Source: JABMPX01 sp964649795 (GTDB lineage: Bacteria; Patescibacteriota; Minisyncoccia; Portnoybacterales; UBA2143). From it: a stretch of 61,659 bases of DNA. Of the stretch, positions 40,332 to 49,334 are shown one piece after another (the stretch's first letter is position 1; the number at the start of each line of letters is the position of its first letter). The DNA lies in the NCBI GenBank assembly GCA_964649795.1, contig CAZYQY010000002.1, forward strand, positions 1 through 61,659, in the 5' to 3' direction. Below the pieces are notes generated by a model. It saw only the letters and a program-made list of their open reading frames with translations. It ran no database searches and had not been told where the DNA came from. A program made the position numbers and the translations under genes.

Positions 40332-42203
40332 TTATTCTATTACTTTTCCATCTTGGGAAATACTTAAATCATCAGGTAAATCAGTATCAATAATCTTGCC
40401 TAAATCGCTTAAATCTGAATTAACAAAATTGTCATAACCAGTTACTGTAGATTGTCCAATTAATTCCATAGTACTGTCAAGATGAGCTAAGCTTGGAATT
40501 ATTGCAATTTGAAAAGCTACTTGTTTTACAGGTAAAAGGATGCCTGTGGCAGATGGCAAGTCGCCAACCTGCCAAATGAGTTCGCCGGTTTGTGAATTGT
40601 ATTTCAAATCAGAATTAGCTGGAACAATTTTGTTCTTCCACTGAACATTAGGCGGTAAAAATGCTTTCACTTTTACATTGCTTAAATCATTGGCTGTATT
40701 AACTAATCTCCATTTAATTGCATAGGTAGTTGTTTGCCCGATTTTAGGAGGAATCGGTCCGCTATTGCTAATTAAATCATCGTTAAAATATCCCTTGGCC
40801 TGAATATCCAATTGACTGGCTATTTTAGTTATTGCCTCGCTTTGTCCATCAATTTGAATATCTTTCAGAGTAGAAGGCGCTTCTGAAGAATCTATTTTAA
40901 CTGTACTAGTAATAACAAAATTTTTGTCAGCGTATTTTTTTATTGGCAAAGGTTTTTTAATTTTAATTAAAAAACCAATCTTGCCTTTCTGTAAATGATC
41001 TAAGAAAGCTAATTCCTGGAGATTGCCAGCATTCCAGATAATTGTTTGACTTGCTCCGTCAAAAGATCCTTTATCTAATTCTAGGCTAGTCAAATCTAAA
41101 GCTTGTCCCTCTAATTTAGCAGAAATAATTACATTTTTAATGCCAACATTGGTAGTATTTTGGTAATTGATTTGATATTTTAATGTATCGCCAGCCTTGG
41201 CAATATAATCACTTGATTCATTAATAGTTTGACTGACAAATAAAGGAGATACAGAGATTTTAAAAGCGTCAACTGTTTCAGCATAAATAGTAAATTGATT
41301 ATCCTTAAATGATCCTATTTGCGCTTTAAATGATTTTAATTCATCTTTTTCCCCTTGAATAATTCCATTAATAATAATCTCTCCTTGACTTTTAGCTGTT
41401 AATTCACCTATTTGCCAGATTTTATCTTTTTCTATTGGTTTAGGGTCAGATGATACTAAATTGAACCCATCAGGATAATCAATTCTAATCTGTAAATTAT
41501 CAAAAGAAGTTTCTGATTGGTTTGAGTATTTTAGAGAATAATCAAAAGATTGTCCGCTGACTAATTTTTCTGGCAAATCAAGATTAATTGCCAAAGGAAC
41601 TGAGGCTATTTTTGTGGAAAATTCAGTTTGGCTGATAAAATGAGAACTGATTTTCCCTGGCTGATAGCTCAATTCAGCTGATACTTTTTTATCTTCATCT
41701 TTTAAGCCAATAATTCTTGCTGATAAATCAACTTGGTTTTCCTGTCCAGGCTCTAAATTAGGCAAATTATGTATTTCAGTCAAATCATCTGTATTTGAAG
41801 GCATTGATTTTTCCGGATAACGGAAAACCAACTTAACATCCTTTAAAGACAATCTTGTATTATTCTTATACTTTACAATATAAGTTGCTTGGTCTCCGCT
41901 AATTATTTTTTCTGGTCCTTGAATTATCAAGCTAATCTTATCTTTATCAAAAGAAGTTAGGCCATGCCAGATCATTAAACTGACTATAATAAAAAATGCA
42001 ATCCCTGAATAAATCGCTCCAAGACGCAAATATTTCTTTTGTTTAGAAGATAATTCTCTCTTTTTTATATCCGCCCATTCTCCTGAAGAAGTTTTTCCCC
42101 TTTTCTCGCCAGCCCGAAATATTTCTGGTGTTTCAAGTCGTTTCTCAAATTCAGATTCTGGTTTATAAAGTTTTCTTCTCAACTTTTTAAGTTCTATAGA
42201 CAT
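40332..42203 (-). CDS. Membrane-anchored protein with repeated DUF11-like domains
   Basis: A 623-residue protein with a polar cytoplasmic N-terminus (about 1-72), one membrane helix (about 76-98, LGAIYSGIAFFIIVSLMIWHG) and a long beta-rich exterior part. That part contains at least three or four repeats of a DUF11/CARDB-like pattern, such as YIVKYKNNTRLSLKDVKLVFRYP, YSLKYSNQSETSFDNLQIRIDYP, YQINYQNTTNVGIKNVIISAKL and YAIKWRLVNTANDLSNVKVKAFLP. It is probably a surface or cell-envelope protein; binding partners are unknown. It lies between recO and glyS on the same strand. Confidence 0.85.
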   Translation of the reverse strand: MSIELKKLRRKLYKPESEFEKRLETPEIFRAGEKRGKTSSGEWADIKKRELSSKQKKYLRLGAIYSGIAFFIIVSLMIWHGLTSFDKDKISLIIQGPEKIISGDQATYIVKYKNNTRLSLKDVKLVFRYPEKSMPSNTDDLTEIHNLPNLEPGQENQVDLSARIIGLKDEDKKVSAELSYQPGKISSHFISQTEFSTKIASVPLAINLDLPEKLVSGQSFDYSLKYSNQSETSFDNLQIRIDYPDGFNLVSSDPKPIEKDKIWQIGELTAKSQGEIIINGIIQGEKDELKSFKAQIGSFKDNQFTIYAETVDAFKISVSPLFVSQTINESSDYIAKAGDTLKYQINYQNTTNVGIKNVIISAKLEGQALDLTSLELDKGSFDGASQTIIWNAGNLQELAFLDHLQKGKIGFLIKIKKPLPIKKYADKNFVITSTVKIDSSEAPSTLKDIQIDGQSEAITKIASQLDIQAKGYFNDDLISNSGPIPPKIGQTTTYAIKWRLVNTANDLSNVKVKAFLPPNVQWKNKIVPANSDLKYNSQTGELIWQVGDLPSATGILLPVKQVAFQIAIIPSLAHLDSTMELIGQSTVTGYDNFVNSDLSDLGKIIDTDLPDDLSISQDGKVIE

Positions 42204-42208
42204 TATTC

Positions 42209-42745
42209 TTATTTTAACAAATAAAGCGCTTCTTGTAAAAAATATTTTGAATTCAATTTTTCTCTTAAAAACGCTTCAACAAAATCAAGAGGATTTTTTT
42301 GTTTTCCATACCCTAAAAATTCTAACAATTTATTTTCAAAATCACTAATAATGATTTTAACATCCTGATTTGGCTGATTGAGTTTTTGTAAGCTAGATAA
42401 AAATATTTGCCAAATATTTTCATCTTTTTCTGGACCAGGAATCAATTTATCAATTAATTCTGACAGATAATAAGCAGATGATAAAGAGATTAAATTCTTA
42501 TGAATAAAAGAGAATCTTTTGAATGTTTCTGCTCCTGTGATAATATCAAATCTTTTGGCTGGAGCAATCATCAGATGTGTGTATAAAAAAAGCTCGAGAT
42601 GACCTTTAAGCTTAGCTTGGTTTTTTCTAATTGATTTGCCTCTAACTAAAATTTTGCCAAAGTCCTTGGTATAAACAGTTAAAAGTCTGTCAAACTCACC
42701 TAAATTAGTTCTTTTAATAATAATCCCTTGCGTTTTATAGAGCAT
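42209..42745 (-). CDS. recO: DNA repair protein RecO, short
   Basis: RecO helps load RecA at gaps with RecF and RecR. The N-terminal OB fold is clear (YKTQGIIIKRTNLGEFDRLLTVYTKDFGKILVRGKSIRK), followed by the helical domain (SSAYYLSELIDKL). At 178 residues it is about 60 shorter than E. coli or Bacillus RecO and has no C-terminal zinc-finger cysteines. Short RecO forms are frequent in CPR. It follows ileS by eight bases. Confidence 0.92.
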   Translation of the reverse strand: MLYKTQGIIIKRTNLGEFDRLLTVYTKDFGKILVRGKSIRKNQAKLKGHLELFLYTHLMIAPAKRFDIITGAETFKRFSFIHKNLISLSSAYYLSELIDKLIPGPEKDENIWQIFLSSLQKLNQPNQDVKIIISDFENKLLEFLGYGKQKNPLDFVEAFLREKLNSKYFLQEALYLLK

Positions 42746-42753
42746 ATAAATTA

Positions 42754-45700
42754 TTATTTCTTAATCCCCAGCCAGATTTTCTGATTATCTAAAACAATCT
42801 CTTTTTCTGCTAAAAAGTTCTTTGTTTTTTTTAATTGAATCTCTATTTTCTTAGCAGAAATTTCTTTCTTAATTTCTGTTTCATTTTTCTGAACTAACTT
42901 ATTCAAGAAATCATTTCCTGAATAATACAAATGAATTTCTTGACCAGGTTCTAATCTGCCGTCCTTGCGCATCCCCTGAATAAAACGAACAAGATCTCTA
43001 ATCATCCCTTCGGTCTTTAATTCATCAGTAATTTTAATATCTAATTTAATATTTTTTCCAAATACAATTTCTTTTACATTCACTTCTTCCTTTATTAATC
43101 CTGATAATTCCTTATCAGAAACTATATGCTTATTATTAATTGTTAAACATGCTAATGGTTGGCGCACTTTTAAGCCAGCCTTAGCTCTTTGAGCTAAAGA
43201 TTCAGCAGTTATCTGCCTTGCTTGATCCATTTTTTCTTCTAAATTTTTATTAATTAATTTTTCTTTTGGTTTTGGATAATCATCTAAATGAACTGATTCT
43301 TTATCGCCTAACGATTGATATATTTTTTCAGTAAGAAATGGCAAAAAAGGAGCTGCTATTTTAGATAAATTAATTAAAACATAAGACAATACTCTTTCGG
43401 CTTGTTGTTTCTCTGTTATATTCTCAGGTTTTTGAAAGCGTTTGCGTGAACGTCTAATATACCAATTAGAAAGATCATCTATAAATTTATCAATTAAACG
43501 AGCAGCTTTAGTTAATTCATATTCATCCATCAATCTTATTATTTCCTTATTAAAAGAATTTTGTCTGGATATAATCCATTTATCTAATATGTTTTTGGAA
43601 ATTATTGATTTAGGCGCTTTATTTTTTTTATCTGCATAAGTATTATAAAACACGAATGAATTCCAAAGAGTCATAATTGTTCTACGCATTGTCTCTCCAA
43701 TTCTTTTTTCAGAGAAAATATAATCTTCGCCCATGGGTGTCCCTGTAAGAAGAAAATATCTTAATGAATCAGCGCCATATTTATCAAAAATTATTTCCGG
43801 AGTTGCGTAATTTTTCAAACGCTTAGATAATTTCTTATTATCTTCGCTTAAAATTAACCCGTTAACAATAACATTTTTAAAAGACGAGGTTTTTTTGCCA
43901 AGCCCTTTGTTCTTTAAAGTTAAAGCAGTTGCTAAAACATGCAAAGTGTAAAACCAGCCTCTGGTTTGATCCAACCCCTCAGCAATGAAATCAGCTGGGA
44001 AAGTCCTTTCTACTAATTTTTTGTTTTCAAAGGGATAATGCCATTGTCCATAAGGCATTGAACCAGATTCAAACCAGCAATCAAAAACTTCTAATGTTCT
44101 TTTCATTTTTCCTCCACAAGAACAATCTAAAACAATTTTATCAATAAATGGACGATGGAGATTTAAATTGCCTTCATTATCAAAAGGTAAATTTTTAAAT
44201 TTAAGAGAATGAAATTGCCCAGTTTTAATGCGATCAGGTACATTTTTTATTATCTCTTCGTTTTCAAGTCCTTGAACAGCTCCTTGTAAAATCCAAAGCG
44301 GAGCACCATGGCTGATAATAAGAATATTTTTGTTAGAATATTTCTTATTCATTGTCAAGAAAGAATTCATCATTCTTTTTTTAACCTGATTAAGACTTTC
44401 GCCTTTAGATGGTATTTTGGTAAATCTCAATAAATCATTATTATTAAAATAAGCTAAATATTCTTTTATAAGCTTGCCCTTAAAAATACCTGGATTTAGA
44501 TCTCTGAGTTTTTTGTCATAAATAATCTTAATATTTAATAACTTACTAATCATAGAAGCAGTTTGGCTCGCTCTAAAATAATCTGAAGAAAAAATTAAAT
44601 CAATCTTAGCTTTTTTTAATTCTGGAATTAGCTTATTTATTCGTTTTTCGCCTTCTTTTGTTAAGGGCATCTTTTTATTTTCTTCATCAGTATAAATCTT
44701 ATTGATTATATTATTCTCTGTATGTCCATGGCGAAGAATAAAATAATTATTTTTTTTGGTTTTTCCAGATAATCCTTCGAGTCCGCCAATAGCTTTTGTC
44801 TTGCCACATTTCTCGCATCGCCAAATTGGAATTGGCGCACCCCAGTAACGATTTCTTGAAAAAGACCAGTCGCGCGCGCCTTCTAACCATTTGCCAAAAC
44901 GGCCTTCCTTCAAATGCCCTGGCACCCACCTAATTTTTTTATTATTCTCAACTAATGCTTTTTTAAACTTAGTAACTGAAATATACCAGCTGTTTAAAGG
45001 ATAGTACAAAAGAGGACTTTCGCAGCGCCAACAAAAAGGATAAGCATGAACTATTTTTTCTTCTTTGAATAATAAATCGCGTTTCTTTAAATCTGCCTTG
45101 ATATCAGCATCTGCTTTTTTAACAAATTTGCCTTCACCTGGGATTTTTAATCCTTTGATTATCTTGCCTTCTTCGTCAACCGTAATTACTGCAGGTAAAT
45201 TTTCTTTTTTACCTAATTCCATGTCTTCTTCTCCAAAAGCAGGAGCAATATGAACTAAACCAGTTCCGTCGTCAACTGAAACAAAATCAGCTGGAACAAC
45301 TCTATAACCAGAACCTTCTAGTTTCATCTTGTATAGTGGATTGTATTCTTTGCCAACTAAATCTTTTCCTAAAAATTTATCAACAATCTCATAATTATTG
45401 CTATTGCCTAAAACATCTAATCTGTCCTTAACTAAAATTAAATATTCATTATTTATTTTTACTTTAACGTATTTGAAATCAGGACCAACAGCAATGCCAG
45501 TATTAGCGCCTAATGTCCAAGGAGTAGTTGTCCAGACAAATAGATAAGTATCTTTTTCGTTTTTAAGCTTAAATTTAATGTAAACTGACTCATCTTCTAC
45601 ATTTTTATAAGCGCCTGGCTGATTAAGTTCAAAATTAGATAAAGGAGTACCACAGCGTGGACAATATGGAGTAACTCGATAATCCTGATAAACTAAACCT

Positions 45701-46185
45701 TGATCCCATAATTGCTTTAATACCCACCAAACAGATTCAATATATGTATTATCCATTGTTGCATAAGAATTAGAATAATCAGACCATCTGCCAACACGAT
45801 TTAATGTTTTATACCAATCATTAATACACAGAAAAACAGACTTTTTACATTCTTTATTAAATTTGCCAATGCCATATTCTTCAATATCTTTTTTGCTTTT
45901 CAACCCTATTTTCTTTTCAACCATATTTTCTACGGGTAAACCATGACAATCCCAGCCAACTCTCCATAATATATTATGACCTTTCATAGACCAATATCGT
46001 AAAACCGTATCTTTAATCGTGCTGGCTAAAATGTGACCGTAATGAGGTAACCCAGAGGCAAAAGGCGGCCCATCATAAAAACTAAAAAAGGGCTTCTTTT
46101 CTCGAAGCTTAATTGATTTGGCAAAAATATTTTCCTTATGCCAAAATTTTAATATTTTCTTTTCTATTTCAGGAATTTGATTCAT
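42754..46185 (-). CDS. ileS: Isoleucyl-tRNA synthetase with inserted histidine-phosphatase domain
   Basis: Class I synthetase charging tRNA-Ile. HIGH is PHYGH (47-51), the CP1 editing domain has TTTPWTLGANTGIAVG, the WxxxxRYWGAPIP block is in place, and KMSKS is represented by KLSKR near residue 780. Between CEKCGKTKAIGG (about 455-470) and the continuation DKIVLDCSCGGKMKRT (about 665) lies a complete histidine-phosphatase (phosphoglycerate-mutase-like) domain. It has RHG at 485-487 (FILRHGHTENN), a central SSDYFRASQTA, and the second catalytic His at 626 (IISHGAPLW). The insert splits the zinc-binding CxxC of the synthetase from its partner CxxC. This explains the length of 1143 against about 900-1050. 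Confidence 0.95.
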   Translation of the reverse strand: MNQIPEIEKKILKFWHKENIFAKSIKLREKKPFFSFYDGPPFASGLPHYGHILASTIKDTVLRYWSMKGHNILWRVGWDCHGLPVENMVEKKIGLKSKKDIEEYGIGKFNKECKKSVFLCINDWYKTLNRVGRWSDYSNSYATMDNTYIESVWWVLKQLWDQGLVYQDYRVTPYCPRCGTPLSNFELNQPGAYKNVEDESVYIKFKLKNEKDTYLFVWTTTPWTLGANTGIAVGPDFKYVKVKINNEYLILVKDRLDVLGNSNNYEIVDKFLGKDLVGKEYNPLYKMKLEGSGYRVVPADFVSVDDGTGLVHIAPAFGEEDMELGKKENLPAVITVDEEGKIIKGLKIPGEGKFVKKADADIKADLKKRDLLFKEEKIVHAYPFCWRCESPLLYYPLNSWYISVTKFKKALVENNKKIRWVPGHLKEGRFGKWLEGARDWSFSRNRYWGAPIPIWRCEKCGKTKAIGGLEGLSGKTKKNNYFILRHGHTENNIINKIYTDEENKKMPLTKEGEKRINKLIPELKKAKIDLIFSSDYFRASQTASMISKLLNIKIIYDKKLRDLNPGIFKGKLIKEYLAYFNNNDLLRFTKIPSKGESLNQVKKRMMNSFLTMNKKYSNKNILIISHGAPLWILQGAVQGLENEEIIKNVPDRIKTGQFHSLKFKNLPFDNEGNLNLHRPFIDKIVLDCSCGGKMKRTLEVFDCWFESGSMPYGQWHYPFENKKLVERTFPADFIAEGLDQTRGWFYTLHVLATALTLKNKGLGKKTSSFKNVIVNGLILSEDNKKLSKRLKNYATPEIIFDKYGADSLRYFLLTGTPMGEDYIFSEKRIGETMRRTIMTLWNSFVFYNTYADKKNKAPKSIISKNILDKWIISRQNSFNKEIIRLMDEYELTKAARLIDKFIDDLSNWYIRRSRKRFQKPENITEKQQAERVLSYVLINLSKIAAPFLPFLTEKIYQSLGDKESVHLDDYPKPKEKLINKNLEEKMDQARQITAESLAQRAKAGLKVRQPLACLTINNKHIVSDKELSGLIKEEVNVKEIVFGKNIKLDIKITDELKTEGMIRDLVRFIQGMRKDGRLEPGQEIHLYYSGNDFLNKLVQKNETEIKKEISAKKIEIQLKKTKNFLAEKEIVLDNQKIWLGIKK

Positions 46186-46197
46186 ATTATTTTTTAA

Positions 46198-47736
46198 CTA
46201 CATCTTTTCTGGGGCTGAAATGCCCATTAGCTCCAGAGTATTTTTAAGAACTATTCTTGTTGCCTGAATTAAACTGATACGCGCTTGAGTTAATTTTTTA
46301 TCTTTTTCGTCAATCACGCGACACTGTTCATAAAACTGATGAAAACTATTAGCCAGTTCCATGGCATAATAAGGCAATCTTTGGACTTGATAATCTTTGG
46401 CTGTGTCTTCAATAACCTCTGGAAATTTAATTAATTTACGAACAAGATTTAATTCTGGCTTTGTCATTCTGAGGCCAAAAGCCGAAGAATCTAGATCCTT
46501 CGCTTCGCTCAGGATGACGTCTTTCGCTTTTCTTAAAATACTGCAGATTCTTGCGTGAGCGTATTGAACATAATAAACTGGATTTTTTGCTGATTGTTCT
46601 TGAGCTAATTTCAAATCAAAATTCAAATGGGTATCAGCTGATTTTTGTAAAAAGAAAAAACGAACAGCATCAGCACCAACTTTGTCTAATAACTCATCCA
46701 TTTCCACATAAAGCCCTGCTCTTTTTGACATTTTTTGCTTTTCGCCTTTATCTAAAATTGTCACAAACTGTAAAAGAATAATTTCTAATTTGTCTTTATA
46801 ACCAATTGCTTCTACCCCGGCCAGAAGCCCTGGCACATCTCCATGATGATCAGCGCCCCAAATATTAATTACTTTATCAAATTTCTTTTCCTTAAACTTA
46901 TACTCATGCAAAGCAATATCGCCAGCTAAATATGTTTTATTTCCGTCTTTTTTAATAAGAACTCTATCTCTTTTATCTCCAAATTTAGTTGATTTAAACC
47001 ATTGAGCTCCATCTCCCTGTTTAATTAAACCCTTTTCATCTAAAATTTTCAAGACTTTATCAACTATGCCTGATTTATGCAAATCTGATTCAAAAATCCA
47101 TTCGTCGTATTTAATTCCCAATTTGTCAGTCGTTTTCTGAATTAAATCTTTAATAATATGCTTAGCCAAAATTTGACCGACTTGATAAGGATCTTTCCCG
47201 TCTATTTTTTCTCTAATTCTATCAATATAATTGCTTTTGTATTTTCCTTTGCCTAAATCCAAAATTTGCTGGCCAGCATCATTAATATAATAGGCCTTTG
47301 CAGTTTTAAAGCCCGCTTTATTTAAAACATTAGTTAAAACATCTCCAAAAGGCCCGCCACGAGCATTAGCCACGGTTAAAGGCCCGGTTGGATTGGCTGA
47401 AATAAATTCAACCTGAATTTTTTTGTTTTGGCCAATATCTAATTGCCCGTAATTGTCTCCTTGTTTAATAATCTCATCTAATTCTTCCTCAAGCGCTTTT
47501 TCAGACAAAAAAAAGTTAATAAAACCCGGTCCAGCTTTTTCAATTTTTTTAAATAAAGGATTGTCTTTTAACTTGATAATAATCTTTTCTGGGTCAGTTT
47601 TCGTCTGCAAAACGATATTAGTTGAATAATCGCCAAATTCCGAATTAGCCGGATGATCTAAATGAATTTCTTTTTTAACAACATCTTTAATTAATTTTTC
47701 TATTTCTCTTCTAATCATGTATTCATCATAGCCCAT
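46198..47736 (-). CDS. argS: Arginyl-tRNA synthetase
   Basis: Class I synthetase charging tRNA-Arg; 512 residues. The N-terminal Add1-like domain (1-100) is shortened. The catalytic domain starts FISANPTGPLTVANARGGPFGD, where the HIGH motif of most ArgRSs (HVGH) reads TVAN (121-124). KMSKR appears in KGEKQKMSKRAGLYVEM. The DALR anticodon-binding domain has YYAMELANSFHQFYEQCRV. Residues about 407-425 (VILSEAKDLDSSAFG and neighbours) come from a palindromic repeat inserted in frame at the start of that domain. It lies 12 bases upstream of ileS on the minus strand. Confidence 0.95.
   Translation of the reverse strand: MGYDEYMIRREIEKLIKDVVKKEIHLDHPANSEFGDYSTNIVLQTKTDPEKIIIKLKDNPLFKKIEKAGPGFINFFLSEKALEEELDEIIKQGDNYGQLDIGQNKKIQVEFISANPTGPLTVANARGGPFGDVLTNVLNKAGFKTAKAYYINDAGQQILDLGKGKYKSNYIDRIREKIDGKDPYQVGQILAKHIIKDLIQKTTDKLGIKYDEWIFESDLHKSGIVDKVLKILDEKGLIKQGDGAQWFKSTKFGDKRDRVLIKKDGNKTYLAGDIALHEYKFKEKKFDKVINIWGADHHGDVPGLLAGVEAIGYKDKLEIILLQFVTILDKGEKQKMSKRAGLYVEMDELLDKVGADAVRFFFLQKSADTHLNFDLKLAQEQSAKNPVYYVQYAHARICSILRKAKDVILSEAKDLDSSAFGLRMTKPELNLVRKLIKFPEVIEDTAKDYQVQRLPYYAMELANSFHQFYEQCRVIDEKDKKLTQARISLIQATRIVLKNTLELMGISAPEKM
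46463..46518. repeat. Palindromic repeat element inside argS
   Basis: A 56-bp imperfect palindrome, GTCATTCTGAG ... CTCAGGATGAC, containing GATCCTTCGCTTCGCTCAG. The same sequence type is a widespread interspersed repeat in many environmental bacteria, usually intergenic. Here its translation stays in frame with ArgRS. No other full copy was seen in the window. Confidence 0.85.
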
Positions 47737-47783
47737 TTCTTCTATTTTCTCAATACCAATGACATGCTAAAATTATCTTAACT

Positions 47784-48248
47784 ATGCCTACATTAACTAC
47801 TAATCCCAGAGCTAAATTTGATTATTCTATTTTAGAAACCTTTGAAGCGGGTATGGTTTTGTCTGGCCAGGAAGTTAAGTCAACTAAAAACAATAAAATG
47901 AGCTTAAAGGGTTCTTATATAACGATTAAAAATGAGGAGGTGTGGTTAATTAATGCATTTGTACCTCCTTATCAGACCAAAAATACGCCTGAGGATTATA
48001 AACCTGACAAATCTAGAAAACTGCTTTTGCATAAAAAAGAAATCAATAGATTAATCGGTAAAACCAAACAAAAAGGCTTGACTTTAGTGCCTTTGCGCGT
48101 TTATACTAAACACAACCGTATAAAATTAGAGTTTGGCTTAGGCCAAGGTAAAAAGAAAATAGACAAACGAGAAAAAATTAAAAAAAGAGAAGTTAAGCGC
48201 AGCATTGACAGAGCACTACGAGACAAAGGGGATGATAGGCATCGATAA
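47784..48248 (+). CDS. smpB: SsrA-binding protein SmpB
   Basis: SmpB binds tmRNA and delivers it to stalled ribosomes. RAKFDYSILETFEAGMVLSGQEVKSTK and LINAFVPPYQ are the N-terminal signature. RKLLLHKKEINRLIGKTKQKGLTLVPLRVYTKHNRIKLEFGLGQGKKKIDKREKIKKRE covers the core and the basic tail. Length 154 is normal. Its last about 21 bases overlap the 5' end of the tmRNA gene on the same strand. Confidence 0.97.
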   Translation: MPTLTTNPRAKFDYSILETFEAGMVLSGQEVKSTKNNKMSLKGSYITIKNEEVWLINAFVPPYQTKNTPEDYKPDKSRKLLLHKKEINRLIGKTKQKGLTLVPLRVYTKHNRIKLEFGLGQGKKKIDKREKIKKREVKRSIDRALRDKGDDRHR

Positions 48249-48566
48249 GAGTTCTTTTCTTAATAAGCAAGTCGAGCTTAAAAACTCGTTAAACTTTTAA
48301 CCCTAATAAGTGCTAACAAAAATTTAGCCTTTGCTGTTGCTTAAGCGCATCAGCCATCCAAACTTTTGACTCCTGATAAAAAGCTTTGGGTGTTATCTTA
48401 TCAGGATAGACATTTAGATTGTTTCGACTAATTGTTAAATCTTAGAAGCAGGAATTAAAAAAATTTGCTTGGTTTTTAGTTTTTAATTCTCATTACAAAT
48501 CAAGCTAAACTTGTAGAATTATTAAGAAATGCCTTTTACACGCGGGTTCGATTCCCGCCGTCTCCA
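48228..48566 (+). ncRNA. ssrA: Transfer-messenger RNA (tmRNA)
   Basis: The 5' end GGGGATG (48228-48234) pairs with CGTCTCC (48559-48565), and the T arm GCGGGTTCGATTCCCGC precedes it, forming the tRNA-like domain. The tag frame at 48312-48344 reads GCT AAC AAA AAT TTA GCC TTT GCT GTT GCT TAA, i.e. ANKNLAFAVA. This ends in a hydrophobic, Ala-rich proteolysis signal. Pseudoknot-like complementary runs follow. CCA is not encoded (ACCCC follows). The 5' end lies inside smpB. Confidence 0.93.
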
Positions 48567-48623
48567 CCCCGTAAAAACAACTTAAAACCTATTTACAAAA
48601 GATATTACAATAAAAAAATAGAA

Positions 48624-49127
48624 TTGCGTACCAGAGTAAATCATTGGATTAAAATTAGTCCTATTCATTTAATCGACGACCAAGGGAACAATTTAGGAAC
48701 TACTGAAACATCTAAAGCGCTTAAAATGGCCCGGGAAAGAGGGCTTGATTTAATTGAAATTGCTCCTAATGCTAAACCGCCTGTTTGCCGAATAATGGAT
48801 TATGGGAAATACAAATATCAAAAATCCAAAAAAGAAAAAGACCAAAGAATAAAACAGAAAAAAGTGGAAATAAAAGGCATTAGAATAAGTTTTCGAACTA
48901 GCCAGCATGATTTAGAAATAAAAGCTAAAAGAACTGAAAAATTTCTTGGACAAGGACATAAAGTTAAAATAGAAATGATTTTACGCGGCCGTGAAAAAAG
49001 TTTTTCTTTATTTGAAATGGCAAAAGAAAAATTTAATCAATTTACTAAGTTGATTGGTCCAGAAATCAAAGTTGAACAAGAAGTGAAAAGGCAGCCAAGA
49101 GGATTAATTATGGTAATAAGTAAATAA
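48624..49127 (+). CDS. infC: Translation initiation factor IF-3
   Basis: IF-3 monitors start-codon pairing on the 30S subunit. RVNHWIKISPIHLIDDQGNNLG and ALKMARERGLDLIEIAPNAKPPVCRIMDYGKYKY cover the N-terminal domain. The linker and C-terminal domain follow (KVEIKGIRISFRTSQHDLEIKAKRTEKFLGQGHKVKIEMILRGRE). Length 167. The only sensible start is TTG at 48624; no ATG gives the conserved N-terminus. A non-ATG start fits the known self-regulation of infC, since IF-3 discriminates against such starts. It heads infC-rpmI-rplT. Confidence 0.95.
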   Translation: MRTRVNHWIKISPIHLIDDQGNNLGTTETSKALKMARERGLDLIEIAPNAKPPVCRIMDYGKYKYQKSKKEKDQRIKQKKVEIKGIRISFRTSQHDLEIKAKRTEKFLGQGHKVKIEMILRGREKSFSLFEMAKEKFNQFTKLIGPEIKVEQEVKRQPRGLIMVISK

Positions 49128-49132
49128 TAAAA

Positions 49133-49330
49133 ATGGGTAAAATTAAGACAAAAAAAGCTTTGTTAAAAAGAATTAGAGTAACCAGCAAAGGGAAGATAAT
49201 GCGACGTTCTGTTCGTCAAGGACATTTTAATGCTAAAGAATCAAGCAACAAAACTAGAGGGAAAAGAAGAATAAATAAAATTTCCCAAGTTGATAAAAAA
49301 AGAATTAAAAAAATATTGCCAAGTATTTAA
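49133..49330 (+). CDS. rpmI: 50S ribosomal protein L35
   Basis: A 65-residue basic L35: KIKTKKALLKRIRVTSKGKIMRRSVRQGHFNAKESSNKTRGKRR, then DKKRIKKILPS. It lies between infC (5-bp gap) and rplT (4-bp gap), the universal order. L20 or its mRNA structures often regulate this operon; no clear L20 site is visible here. Confidence 0.96.
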   Translation: MGKIKTKKALLKRIRVTSKGKIMRRSVRQGHFNAKESSNKTRGKRRINKISQVDKKRIKKILPSI

Positions 49331-49334
49331 ATTT

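Noticed and set aside
49290..49334. Longer start for L20
   Set aside because: It overlaps rpmI, and the canonical L20 N-terminus starts at 49335.
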